A DNA stretch of 64,000 nt. Origin: Flavobacteriaceae bacterium (lineage in GTDB: Bacteria > Bacteroidota > Bacteroidia > Flavobacteriales > Flavobacteriaceae). Under the pieces are notes generated by a model. The model did no database searches. It saw nothing but the letters and a program-made list of their open reading frames with translations, and was not told the origin of the DNA. The position numbers and the translations under genes were made by a program. This document shows positions 44,258 through 52,553 of the stretch, one piece after another. The stretch spans positions 1 through 64,000 of the forward strand of contig JABGUL010000013.1 in assembly GCA_018646605.1 (NCBI GenBank), written 5' to 3'. The first letter of the stretch is position 1; every line of letters begins with the position of its first letter.

Positions 44258-47029
44258 TTTTTGAGCTAGATACTTCCCAGTATGTGATTTCTTAATCTTA
44301 ACTATTTCTTCTGGAGTCCCTTGCCCCACTAAGTAGCCTCCTTCATCACCCGCTTCGGGACCTAAATCAATGAGATGATCTGCACACTTAATAAGATCTA
44401 AATTATGTTCTACGACCACGATGCTATGACCTTTTAGTAGTAGGGCATTAAATGATGTAAGCAACTTTTGTATGTCATGAAAATGAAGTCCAGTAGTAGG
44501 TTCATCAAAAATGAAAAGAACTTTTTCTTTACTAGTCCCTTGACTAATAAAAGAGGCTAACTTAATTCTTTGTGCTTCACCTCCAGATAGAGTAGCAGAA
44601 GATTGTCCTAGGGTTACATATCCCAATCCTACATCTTGAAGGGGTTGAAGTTTCTGAACTATTCTTTTGGCCTCGTGTGTTTTGAAAAATGAAATGGCAT
44701 CATCTACGGTCATCTCGAGAAGTTGATCTATTGAAACTTCATTAAACTTAACCTCTTGAATTTCTTTTTTAAAACGTTTTCCTTTGCACTGTTCACATTC
44801 TAAAATAACGTCTGCCATGAACTGCATTTCAATGGTAATAGTACCTTCTCCTTTACAACTGTCACATCGACCCCCATCTACGTTAAATGAAAAGTGTTTG
44901 GGTTGGTAATTCCGTAATTTTGATATTTTTAAATTAGCAAACAAAGCCCTAATTTCATCATATGCTTTAATGTAGGTGACAGGATTGGATCTTGAGGATC
45001 TTCCAATTGGATTTTGATCAACAAACTCAACGCTTTTTAAGGTGTGTAAGTCCCCTTTTAATTCCGTATAAGCCCCTGGTTTTTCTGAATAGATATCAAA
45101 ATTACGCAATAAGGCAGGGTAGAGGATTTTTTTGACTAAACTCGTTTTCCCACTCCCTGAAACACCACTAACCACAGTCATGCATCCTAAAGGTATTTCT
45201 ATATCAATATTTTTAAGGTTGTGTTCTCTGCACCCAATAAGTTGAATTTTAGTTTTAGAACTTTTTCGCTTTTTTGGAACATCTATTTCTTTACTCCCGT
45301 TGAGATATGCAGCAGTAAGACCATTACTTTTTAGTATTTTAGTAAAGGTGCCTTGTGCAACAACTTCTCCACCAAAAGTACCCGCTTCAGGACCAATATC
45401 AACAACTTCATCTGCAGCACGCATAATTTCTTCATCGTGCTCAACAACAATCACTGTATTGCCAATGTCTCGTAGTGTCTTTAAAACTTCTATCAGTTTT
45501 TCATTGTCCCTGCTGTGTAATCCAATTGAAGGTTCATCCAAAATATACATTGAACCAACAAGACTACTTCCTAAAGATGTGGCCAATTGGATACGCTGTG
45601 ATTCGCCACCAGAAAGGGAGTTGGATCGACGATTTAAACTTAAATAGCCCAAGCCTACTTCCTGAACAAATTGAAGTCTACTATTTATTTCTTTAAGCAA
45701 CCGTTTAGCAATTTCTTGATCTTGCTTGTCTAGCTCTAGGTTGTCAAAATATAACCCCAATTTGATTATTGAAATTTGTAGTAATTCGGGCAAGCTTTTT
45801 GTACCTACTTTGACATAATTAGCTTCCTTAATTAGTCTAGAGCCATTACATGTTGAGCATTTTGTTTTTCCACGATAACGGGAAAGTAAAACACGATTTT
45901 GAATTTTGTAATTTTTAGCTTCAATTTTTTTAAAGAAACCATGAATTCCTTTGAAATAGGAATTGCCCTCCCAAAGAAGCTCTTTTTGAGCTTCATTCAA
46001 TTCAAAATAAGGCTTGTGGATTGGGAAATCGAAACGGTATGCATTGTTTATTAAATCACTGTGAAACTTTCTCATTCCAGTACCTTTCCACGGGACAATT
46101 GCATGGTCATAAACAGATAAACTAGTATCTGGTATTACAAGTTCTGGATCAATTCCAATCACATCACCAAATCCTTCACAGGTTTTACAAGCTCCCAAGG
46201 GATTGTTGAAACTGAATAAGTGAACATTGGGTTGAGAAAAGGTTAAACCATCTAAATCAAACTTATTTGAAAATTCTTTTCGTTTGTTTTCGTTGAGAGT
46301 TAAAAGTGAGCAGTTGCCTTTTCCTTCATAAAAAGCCATCTCTATGGCATCAGCAATTCGATTATAAAAATCCTCTTCGTGCTTTATGATGAGTCGGTCT
46401 ACCACCAAATCAAAACCTTTTTTTGGTATTTCTTTTATAGCATCCAAGCTTAGGGTTTCATCTTTGTGATACATACGGGCAAAACCTTGTTGAATAAAAA
46501 TTTTGATTTTATCTTCGAGTGTTCGGTTAGGCTCAGGAGTTATTGGTGCAAGCAGTAATAATTTTTCTCCTGTTTCAAGTGATTTCACATATCGCATCAC
46601 ATCTTCAACGGTGTCTTTTTTTACTTCTTTATTGGAAATAGGGGAATAGGTTTTACCTATTCGTGCAAATAATAGTTTTAGATAGTCATAGATTTCCGTT
46701 TTTGTTCCTACCGTAGAACGTGGATTAGAGGTGTTTACTTTTTGTTCAACGGCAATTGCGGGAGACAATCCTTTTATAAAGTCTACTTTCGGTTTGTTTA
46801 AACGACCCATAAATTGTCGCGCATAGGAAGAAAGACTTTCAACATAACGTCTCTGACCTTCAGCATAAAGTGTGTCAAAGGCTAACGAAGATTTCCCTGA
46901 ACCCGAGAGCCCAGTGATGACGGTTAATTTATTGCGTTGAATAGCTAAATCTACACCTTTTAGGTTGTGTAAATAAGCCCCTTTAATTACAATATGTGTT
47001 TTCGGATCGTAGTCCAAAATGTTTTTCAT
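44249..47029 (-). CDS. uvrA: Excinuclease ABC subunit A
   Basis: DNA-damage recognition ATPase of nucleotide excision repair. The 926-residue protein has two ABC modules. The first has Walker A GLSGSGKSSL (about 40-49) and signature LSGGESQRI; the second has VSGVSGSGKTSLV and LSGGEAQRIKLA. It has zinc-finger pairs CKTCEGFGDV, CSTCNGSRL, CDSCKGEGTI and CEQCKGKRF. The family insertion QKVNTSNPRSTVGT and ILDEPSIGLH are present. At 926 residues it is slightly shorter than the E. coli protein but complete. Confidence 0.97.
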   Translation of the reverse strand: MKNILDYDPKTHIVIKGAYLHNLKGVDLAIQRNKLTVITGLSGSGKSSLAFDTLYAEGQRRYVESLSSYARQFMGRLNKPKVDFIKGLSPAIAVEQKVNTSNPRSTVGTKTEIYDYLKLLFARIGKTYSPISNKEVKKDTVEDVMRYVKSLETGEKLLLLAPITPEPNRTLEDKIKIFIQQGFARMYHKDETLSLDAIKEIPKKGFDLVVDRLIIKHEEDFYNRIADAIEMAFYEGKGNCSLLTLNENKRKEFSNKFDLDGLTFSQPNVHLFSFNNPLGACKTCEGFGDVIGIDPELVIPDTSLSVYDHAIVPWKGTGMRKFHSDLINNAYRFDFPIHKPYFELNEAQKELLWEGNSYFKGIHGFFKKIEAKNYKIQNRVLLSRYRGKTKCSTCNGSRLIKEANYVKVGTKSLPELLQISIIKLGLYFDNLELDKQDQEIAKRLLKEINSRLQFVQEVGLGYLSLNRRSNSLSGGESQRIQLATSLGSSLVGSMYILDEPSIGLHSRDNEKLIEVLKTLRDIGNTVIVVEHDEEIMRAADEVVDIGPEAGTFGGEVVAQGTFTKILKSNGLTAAYLNGSKEIDVPKKRKSSKTKIQLIGCREHNLKNIDIEIPLGCMTVVSGVSGSGKTSLVKKILYPALLRNFDIYSEKPGAYTELKGDLHTLKSVEFVDQNPIGRSSRSNPVTYIKAYDEIRALFANLKISKLRNYQPKHFSFNVDGGRCDSCKGEGTITIEMQFMADVILECEQCKGKRFKKEIQEVKFNEVSIDQLLEMTVDDAISFFKTHEAKRIVQKLQPLQDVGLGYVTLGQSSATLSGGEAQRIKLASFISQGTSKEKVLFIFDEPTTGLHFHDIQKLLTSFNALLLKGHSIVVVEHNLDLIKCADHLIDLGPEAGDEGGYLVGQGTPEEIVKIKKSHTGKYLAQKLK

Positions 47030-47132
47030 AACCTCTTTAAAGGCGGCAAATTTACGATTTTTATATCGCTTTTTATACCCCTAGCGACAGTAATAAAGAA
47101 GACTCTTATGTTAATAACTTTAAAAAAAAGCC

Positions 47133-47140
47133 TATATTTG
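47133..47140 (+). promoter_or_regulatory. Candidate promoter -7 element for the sigma factor gene
   Basis: TATATTTG matches TAnnTTTG; the predicted leader is about 80 bases, longer than others in this window. No clean TTTG partner is visible. Confidence 0.4.
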
Positions 47141-47224
47141 ATAAAAATAAGTACGCCTATAGTATAAAATTACTTTTTAACATCACGGATTTTTAACGGC
47201 ATTCTTGCCACAAAGTAATTTTAT

Positions 47225-47815
47225 ATGAGTACGAATAAACTTTCAGAACCCACTGATGCTTTTTTAGTTAATGAATACATTTCTGGATCAGAGATTGCAC
47301 TAGAAAAATTAATCAATCGTCATAAACTTCGAATATTCAATTTTATAAAATCTAAAGTATTAGATCGTGATACTGCAGAAGATATTTTTCAAGACACATT
47401 TATTAAAGTGATAAAAACTTTAAAAAGTGGTGTTTACAATGAAGAGGGGAAATTTTTACCTTGGGTCATGCGTATTTCTCATAATTTGGTGATTGATTTT
47501 TTTAGAAAAAACAAACGTATTCCTACCATCGAAAATAATGACGAGTATGATGTTTTTAAGTTCATATCAGACACTACTCCAAATGTTGAAATGACTCTTT
47601 TTCAAGATCAAATTATAAGCGATTTGCAAAAACTTGTACAGGAGCTTCCTGAGGATCAAAAAGAAGTTTTGGTGATGCGCCTTTATCGAGACATGAGCTT
47701 TAAAGAAATTGCAGAAAACACCAATGTGAGTATTAACACTGCCTTAGGGCGCATGCGTTATGCTATTATAAACCTCAGAAAGCTAGTGGATGAGAATCAA
47801 ATTATTTTAGAGTAA
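47225..47815 (+). CDS. ECF-type sigma-70 family RNA polymerase sigma factor
   Basis: A 196-residue sigma factor with regions 2 and 4 only. Region 2 (about 20-90) includes RDTAEDIFQDTFIKVIKTLK and FLPWVMRISHNLVIDFFRKN. Region 4 (about 125-185) includes LPEDQKEVLVMRLYRDMSFK and the helix-turn-helix EIAENTNVSINTALGRMRYA. No anti-sigma gene follows; instead a 48-residue ORF lies 48 bases downstream. The target regulon cannot be inferred. Confidence 0.92.
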   Translation: MSTNKLSEPTDAFLVNEYISGSEIALEKLINRHKLRIFNFIKSKVLDRDTAEDIFQDTFIKVIKTLKSGVYNEEGKFLPWVMRISHNLVIDFFRKNKRIPTIENNDEYDVFKFISDTTPNVEMTLFQDQIISDLQKLVQELPEDQKEVLVMRLYRDMSFKEIAENTNVSINTALGRMRYAIINLRKLVDENQIILE

Positions 47816-47863
47816 TTACAATTTCCAAATGTTTTCTACGTTTAATATACTAGAAAGCATTTT

Positions 47864-48010
47864 ATGGAAAAAAACTACTCATCGGCGAAAGCTTTTACTT
47901 CTAAAAATAATCAACTTCGTGACATTGTCATCCAGCGTATTATGGCTTTTTCTAAGTCGTATTCAAGCCAAAACAACGATAATAAGGCGTTCGATTTACT
48001 TAAAAATTAA
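47864..48010 (+). CDS. Small ORF (48 residues) following the sigma factor gene
   Basis: ATG 47864 to TAA 48010. The product begins MEKNYSSAKAFTSKNNQLRD and ends NDNKAFDLLKN, with central IVIQRIMAFSKSYS. It is a soluble, polar, partly helical peptide in the same direction as the sigma gene. An overlapping frame (47829-48020) is longer but basic and un-protein-like; this frame has better composition. It ends three bases before the convergent nth stop. It may be a small regulator linked to the sigma factor, but there is no direct proof. Confidence 0.55.
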   Translation: MEKNYSSAKAFTSKNNQLRDIVIQRIMAFSKSYSSQNNDNKAFDLLKN

Positions 48011-48012
48011 AA

Positions 48013-48663
48013 CTATTTAGTTAGTTTTTTGATCACCGAACTCCTCCCTATAGTTTTAGTGATTATATCATTTTCTATTTTCCAACCCCTTGCAGGAGAA
48101 TATTCTCTTCCATACCAAATGATTTGTAAGTGTAAATCATTCCATTTTTCTTCAGGGAATAGTCGTTTTGCATCTTTTTCTGTTTGCATCACATTTTTAC
48201 CATTACTAAGTCCCCATCGATACATTAAACGATGAATATGAGTATCTACAGGAAATGAAGGGACACCAAAAGCTTGGGCCATTACAACACTGGCTGTTTT
48301 ATGTCCAACAGCAGGAAGTTCTTCCAAGGCTTCAAGATCTTGTGGTACTTTTCCATTGTGCTTATTGAGTAAAATATGCGATAATCCATAAATTCCCTTT
48401 GATTTCATTGGTGACAGACCTACTGGGCGAATAATACTTCTGATTTCATCGATACTCAATTTTACCATCTCCTCCGGTGTAGAGGCTCTTTCAAATAAAA
48501 GAGGAGTGATTTTATTTACGCGAACATCCGTACTTTGAGCGGAGAGTAATACGGCGATTAATAATGTGTAGGGGTCTTTATGATCTAAAGGAATTGGAAT
48601 CTCTGGATATAGCCTTTCTAGGGTATCCATTACAAACACAACTTTTTCTTTTTTTGTCATCAA
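48013..48663 (-). CDS. nth: Endonuclease III (Nth) lacking the Fe-S cluster cysteines
   Basis: Base-excision-repair glycosylase/AP lyase for oxidised pyrimidines. The 216-residue HhH-GPD fold has the hairpin LEELPAVGHKTASVVMAQAF with catalytic Lys (about 110-129) and catalytic Asp in FPVDTHIHRL. The expected C-terminal C-X6-C-X2-C-X5-C loop is absent: the sequence there is GREYSPARGWKIENDIITKT, with Ser in place of the first Cys and no later cysteines. So it probably works without the [4Fe-4S] cluster, as some homologues do. Confidence 0.92.
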   Translation of the reverse strand: MMTKKEKVVFVMDTLERLYPEIPIPLDHKDPYTLLIAVLLSAQSTDVRVNKITPLLFERASTPEEMVKLSIDEIRSIIRPVGLSPMKSKGIYGLSHILLNKHNGKVPQDLEALEELPAVGHKTASVVMAQAFGVPSFPVDTHIHRLMYRWGLSNGKNVMQTEKDAKRLFPEEKWNDLHLQIIWYGREYSPARGWKIENDIITKTIGRSSVIKKLTK

Positions 48664-48700
48664 TTCTTTTTATATTCGAAAATACTAAAACACTATGATT

Positions 48701-49153
48701 ATGAAACCATTAAAAGTGGGAGAAAAAGTATCTTCCTTTACCGTTAACGATCATTTAGGAAATCCACATTCGTTAGAAGACTATACGGGTTCTAAGGTTG
48801 TTGTCTTTTTCTATCCTAAAGCCAGTACACCCGGATGTACTGCTGAAGCTTGTGATTTAAGAGATCATTATAAAGAATTGAAAGATGCAGGCTATGTTCT
48901 TTTAGGAGTAAGTGCAGATACTGAAAAAAAACAAAAAGCATTTGTCGATAAATTTGATTTTCCATTTCCTCTTTTAGCAGACACAGAGAAAAAAATAATT
49001 GAAGCTTTTGGAGTCTGGGGACCCAAAAAATTTATGGGAAAAGAATACGAAGGAATTCATAGGATGACCTTTATCCTAGATGAGTCAGGAGTAGTTGAAC
49101 GTGTGATTGATAAAGTTAAAACAAAAGAACATGCCGCTCAGATTCTAGAATAA
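48701..49153 (+). CDS. bcp: Thioredoxin-dependent thiol peroxidase (Bcp/PrxQ)
   Basis: Peroxiredoxin that reduces peroxides. The 150-residue protein has FYPKASTPGCTAEACDLRD (about 41-59) with peroxidatic Cys in TPGC and resolving Cys five residues later, the PrxQ arrangement. Then come LLGVSADTEKKQKAFVDKF and FPLLADTEKKI. ATG at 48695 adds two residues (MI); the internal ATG 48701 (MKPLKVGEKV) matches the family start. Its stop adjoins the convergent large unknown gene. Confidence 0.93.
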   Translation: MKPLKVGEKVSSFTVNDHLGNPHSLEDYTGSKVVVFFYPKASTPGCTAEACDLRDHYKELKDAGYVLLGVSADTEKKQKAFVDKFDFPFPLLADTEKKIIEAFGVWGPKKFMGKEYEGIHRMTFILDESGVVERVIDKVKTKEHAAQILE

Positions 49154-49154
49154 A

Positions 49155-50585
49155 CTAGTCTTTGTAACCAAACATTTTTTCACTACGAATCATTTCGGCA
49201 ATACCATTGGGCAATTCATTATCCCAGTTTTCTTCTTTATTTTTTATTTTCTTTAAAATTTCTCTTGAGAAAATTGAAAGGTAACTTTCATCAAAATCAA
49301 AGATGTCCACGATTTTATTATTGTATTTAAAGAACTTATAAAAGTCTTTCATACGTGGATGTAATTTGAGGTTATTACTGGTAACAATTTCTCCTGTTTT
49401 TTCATCTCTCATGGGGTAGAGGTATACTTTAAGGTTGTTGTGAAACATTTTTCCAAAAGCCTCAAGGATCCCACCACTCAAATCTTGGTAGTAATGCTCG
49501 TCAAATATTTCAACAAAATTATTAACTCCAATGGCCAAGCCTACTTGTTTTTTCGTATAATTAGAGAAATAATCAACCAGTCGGTAATACTCCTTGAAAT
49601 TAGAAATCATTACCGTATGACCAAGTGAGCAAAGAAGTTTTGCTCGATCCATAAAGTCTTTTTCATCGATTTCACCCTCAGCTCTAAGGTTCGATAATGT
49701 AATTTCAAAAATCACTTCAGTTTTTTCGGTATCAACATTTGCTTCTCTAGAAAATATATCAAATGATTTATTAAACATGTCAATATTTACCTTAGTTACA
49801 GGACGAAAACTTCCTCGTAAAGCCAAAATGTTTTTCTTGTAAAGAATACGTGCAGGGAGAATGTTATTTCCACTGCGATCAAACATGACTGCATCGGTCA
49901 TGCCATTTCTAATAAGTTGTAAGCTCATCAACCGATTATCCACATTTTTGAAAATGGGGCCAGAAAAATTAATCGTGTCTATTTCTATAGCATCATGGTC
50001 AATATGATCATATAAATAGCGTAATAGTTTTTTTGGATTATGACTTTTATAAAAAGCACCATAAACCAAGTTTACTCCCATAAAGCCAAGCGCTTCTTGT
50101 TGAAGTCTGGCTTCACTTTGATGGAAGCGTATGTGAAGTGTTATTTCACTGTAAGGTTCTTCTGGACTGGTCTGGAAACGTATTCCCATCCAGCCATGGC
50201 CCATGAATTTTTTCGCAAAATCAATAGTGGCAACAGTGTCTGCAAAGGTAAAGAACATCTTATTAGGATGGTCTTCTTTCGGAATTCTATTTTTTAGTAA
50301 ACGCATTTCATGCGAAAGCATCTTATCAAGACGCGTTTCAGTTACATAACGACTGTCTTCTTCTTCCCCGTATATCGTATCACTAAAATTTTTGTCGTAA
50401 GCACTGATTGTTTTTGCTATGGTTCCAGAAGCGCCGCCTACTCTAAAAAAGTGACGTGCAACCTCTTGTCCTGCTCCAATTTCGGCAAAGGTTCCATAAA
50501 TATATTTGTTTAGGTTGATTCGAAGGGCTTTCGCTTCAATTGAAGGTTTATTATCAAAACCAGTATCGCCTAGGATTTCAGACAT
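49155..50585 (-). CDS. Large conserved Bacteroidota protein of unknown function
   Basis: A 476-residue soluble protein, no signal or membrane helix. It begins MSEILGDTGFDNKPSIEAKA, continues RINLNKYIYGTFAEIGAGQEVARHFF with a GAG-like loop and RVGGASGTIAKTISAYDK, and ends LPNGIAEMIRSEKMFGYKD. The AEIGAGQ segment superficially resembles a SAM-binding loop, but no further methyltransferase motifs are clear. Homologues have been given labels such as nicotinate-nucleotide adenylyltransferase; I see no HxGH motif to support that. A TAnnTTTG element lies 23 bases upstream. Confidence 0.75.
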   Translation of the reverse strand: MSEILGDTGFDNKPSIEAKALRINLNKYIYGTFAEIGAGQEVARHFFRVGGASGTIAKTISAYDKNFSDTIYGEEEDSRYVTETRLDKMLSHEMRLLKNRIPKEDHPNKMFFTFADTVATIDFAKKFMGHGWMGIRFQTSPEEPYSEITLHIRFHQSEARLQQEALGFMGVNLVYGAFYKSHNPKKLLRYLYDHIDHDAIEIDTINFSGPIFKNVDNRLMSLQLIRNGMTDAVMFDRSGNNILPARILYKKNILALRGSFRPVTKVNIDMFNKSFDIFSREANVDTEKTEVIFEITLSNLRAEGEIDEKDFMDRAKLLCSLGHTVMISNFKEYYRLVDYFSNYTKKQVGLAIGVNNFVEIFDEHYYQDLSGGILEAFGKMFHNNLKVYLYPMRDEKTGEIVTSNNLKLHPRMKDFYKFFKYNNKIVDIFDFDESYLSIFSREILKKIKNKEENWDNELPNGIAEMIRSEKMFGYKD

Positions 50586-50607
50586 AATAATTTAAATTCA
50601 TTCTTTT

Positions 50608-50615
50608 CAAAAATA
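50608..50615 (-). promoter_or_regulatory. Candidate promoter -7 element for the large unknown gene
   Basis: Minus strand TATTTTTG, a TAnnTTTG match, about 19 bases before the transcript's first codon. It is divergent from the element at 50647. Confidence 0.4.
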
Positions 50616-50646
50616 CAAAGTTCCTAGTTATATAAAAGCAAATATC

Positions 50647-50654
50647 TACCTTTG
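50647..50654 (+). promoter_or_regulatory. Candidate promoter -7 element for the MBL-fold hydrolase gene
   Basis: TACCTTTG matches TAnnTTTG and ends eight bases before the ATG at 50663, so the mRNA leader would be only about five bases. Confidence 0.4.
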
Positions 50655-50662
50655 TTTTACGT

Positions 50663-51427
50663 ATGCTCAAAATTCATTTTTTAGGAACAGGAACCTCACA
50701 AGGCATTCCAGTTATTGGGAGTAATCATCCAGTATGTCTAAGTCCTAACCCAAAGGACAAACGATTGAGAGTCTCTATTTTAATCCAGTGGGAGCATGCA
50801 AATGTAGTTGTTGACTGTGGCCCCGATTTTAGACAGCAAATGCTACGAGTGAATTGTGAAACACTTGATGCTGTTTTATTTACTCATGAGCATGCAGATC
50901 ATACGGCAGGTATAGATGACATACGTCCTTTTTTCTTTAAGCAAGGCGATATTCCTGTTTTTGGGAGTAAACGTGTTTTGGACAACCTTTCTCAACGGTT
51001 TGACTATATTTTTTCTAAGGAAAATAAATATCCTGGCGCTCCATCTGTTTTGGTTAATAAGGTAGAAGCTCCTTTTGATTTTATGAACAAAGTAGTTGTT
51101 CCAATAAATGTGATGCATAATCAAATACCTGTACTTGGATACCGAATTGATGATTTTGCATATTTGACAGATGTTAAAACGATTAAACCCTCTGAAATAG
51201 AAAAGTTGAAAGGACTAGACCTGCTCGTTTTAAGTGCATTACAAATCAAAACACATCCCAATCATCTTAATTTAGATGAAGCTCTAAATTTAATCCAAAA
51301 AATTGCTCCAAAACGGTGTTATTTAACTCATATAAGTCATTTTATGGGGTTTCATGACGAAGTAAGTGAAAAGCTTCCCCCAAATGTTTTTTTAGCCTAT
51401 GATACCTTAACCATTACTTCTGAATAA
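50663..51427 (+). CDS. MBL-fold metallo-hydrolase (PhnP-like)
   Basis: A 254-residue metallo-beta-lactamase-fold hydrolase of the RNase Z/PhnP phosphodiesterase branch. It opens LKIHFLGTGTSQGIPVIG, has the metal motif FTHEHADHTAGIDD (about 73-86), an Asp in FAYLTDVKTI (about 165-174), and the final His in CYLTHISHFMGFHDE (about 228-242). Insertions after the first strand carry a short Cys/His-poor loop, unlike PhnP's extra zinc site. Probable phosphodiesterase; substrate unknown. Confidence 0.85.
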   Translation: MLKIHFLGTGTSQGIPVIGSNHPVCLSPNPKDKRLRVSILIQWEHANVVVDCGPDFRQQMLRVNCETLDAVLFTHEHADHTAGIDDIRPFFFKQGDIPVFGSKRVLDNLSQRFDYIFSKENKYPGAPSVLVNKVEAPFDFMNKVVVPINVMHNQIPVLGYRIDDFAYLTDVKTIKPSEIEKLKGLDLLVLSALQIKTHPNHLNLDEALNLIQKIAPKRCYLTHISHFMGFHDEVSEKLPPNVFLAYDTLTITSE

Positions 51428-51433
51428 GAATTT

Positions 51434-51922
51434 ATGAAATTTAAAATTGTATTTTATCTATTTATCTTTGTTTGTATTCTATTGTTCTTTCAATTGTTTA
51501 ACACCAATAAGGTTTTAAACTATCAAGATGACTTGATTCAAAAGCAAAATCTAACTTACATTAAACTAAAAGATTCAATTAAGGGATTAAATGAATATAA
51601 ATCAACCAATAACTATTTTTCTTTAACAGCAGATTCAAATTTAATGAAAGGGGAATCGAATATTGATTTAGTTCGTCTTGAAAACCAACTTATTGATGTG
51701 TTAAGGGGATTAAATAGTAAACAAGGATTGAGAAAACTATTGACTAAAATACCAAAAGAGGGGACGTATTTAGTTGATCAGATTAAAGTGGTCAATAGAA
51801 AATGGGTTTTGATTGGGTTTAAAAGTGATTTATATTGGGGACAGGCCCTTATCGAATATTCGATTAAACAAGACAATTCAGTACAGTTAAAGGAATTATC
51901 GCATTTCGTTAATCCGCTATAA
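51434..51922 (+). CDS. Hypothetical membrane-anchored protein
   Basis: A 162-residue protein with an N-terminal hydrophobic helix (about 3-21: FKIVFYLFIFVCILLFFQL), then a mixed alpha/beta soluble part with KWVLIGFKSDLYWGQALIEY near residues 123-142. It may be a periplasmic domain anchored in the inner membrane. Not recognised. It follows the MBL-fold gene by six bases and its 3' end overlaps the convergent esterase gene by six bases. Confidence 0.65.
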   Translation: MKFKIVFYLFIFVCILLFFQLFNTNKVLNYQDDLIQKQNLTYIKLKDSIKGLNEYKSTNNYFSLTADSNLMKGESNIDLVRLENQLIDVLRGLNSKQGLRKLLTKIPKEGTYLVDQIKVVNRKWVLIGFKSDLYWGQALIEYSIKQDNSVQLKELSHFVNPL

Positions 51923-52543
51923 ATTTGTTTTAGAAATCCATTGCATCAAGGCAGTAAAATTTTCTTGTGATACAGTATGGCCATCATTAAATTCATGATA
52001 TTCAATTTCAGGATATTTCTGGCTCAGTGGAAGAATGTGCTTTCTTGCTCTTTCTATTTGGATTACACTATCATCGATTCCGTGCGCAGCATACGCAATA
52101 AATTCTGGTTTACCAAGCGGAATACTATCATGAATAAGTCCACTTAATGCAATGATCCGTCTTACTTTTTCCGGGTATTTAAATGCTAATGCCCAACTCA
52201 AAATAGCTCCTTGACTAAAACCAAGCAAACTAATATCTTGAGGGTTTAAAACGTATTTTTCTATAAGGAAATTGATATTTTCAATCAAAAGGTCAACCAC
52301 GCTCCAGGCATCATCAACATTAGTTGTTACTTCTCCACTAGCGTCTACACCCAGAGGATACCACGCATAACTGCCATAGCCAAGAGATAATGGTGCTTGC
52401 AAAGAAATTATTGTGTGTGTAGAAGGGAGGTGCGGTGCAAATGAAAAAAGATCTTCTGCATTACTCCCATATCCATGAATTAAAAAAAGGGTAGGTTTAT
52501 GTTTTACATCCCCTTCAGCTGGACGAATTTTGTATTCTAACAT
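51917..52543 (-). CDS. Carboxylesterase/phospholipase-type alpha/beta hydrolase
   Basis: A 208-residue serine hydrolase of the small bacterial carboxylesterase family. HGYGSNAEDLFSFAPHLP (about 24-41) is the oxyanion region, nucleophile Ser is in LLGFSQGAILSW (about 107-118), catalytic Asp in AHGIDDSVIQ and His in FNDGHTVSQ. It is the last gene of a long leftward run that includes the dihydroorotase-like gene. Substrate unknown; short acyl esters are likely. Confidence 0.88.
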   Translation of the reverse strand: MLEYKIRPAEGDVKHKPTLFLIHGYGSNAEDLFSFAPHLPSTHTIISLQAPLSLGYGSYAWYPLGVDASGEVTTNVDDAWSVVDLLIENINFLIEKYVLNPQDISLLGFSQGAILSWALAFKYPEKVRRIIALSGLIHDSIPLGKPEFIAYAAHGIDDSVIQIERARKHILPLSQKYPEIEYHEFNDGHTVSQENFTALMQWISKTNL

Positions 52544-52553
52544 ATAGGGTGGG

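Noticed and set aside
47829-48020. Longer ORF after the sigma factor
   Set aside because: Its translation is basic and low-complexity, while the overlapping frame from 47864 has protein-like composition and ends just before the nth stop.
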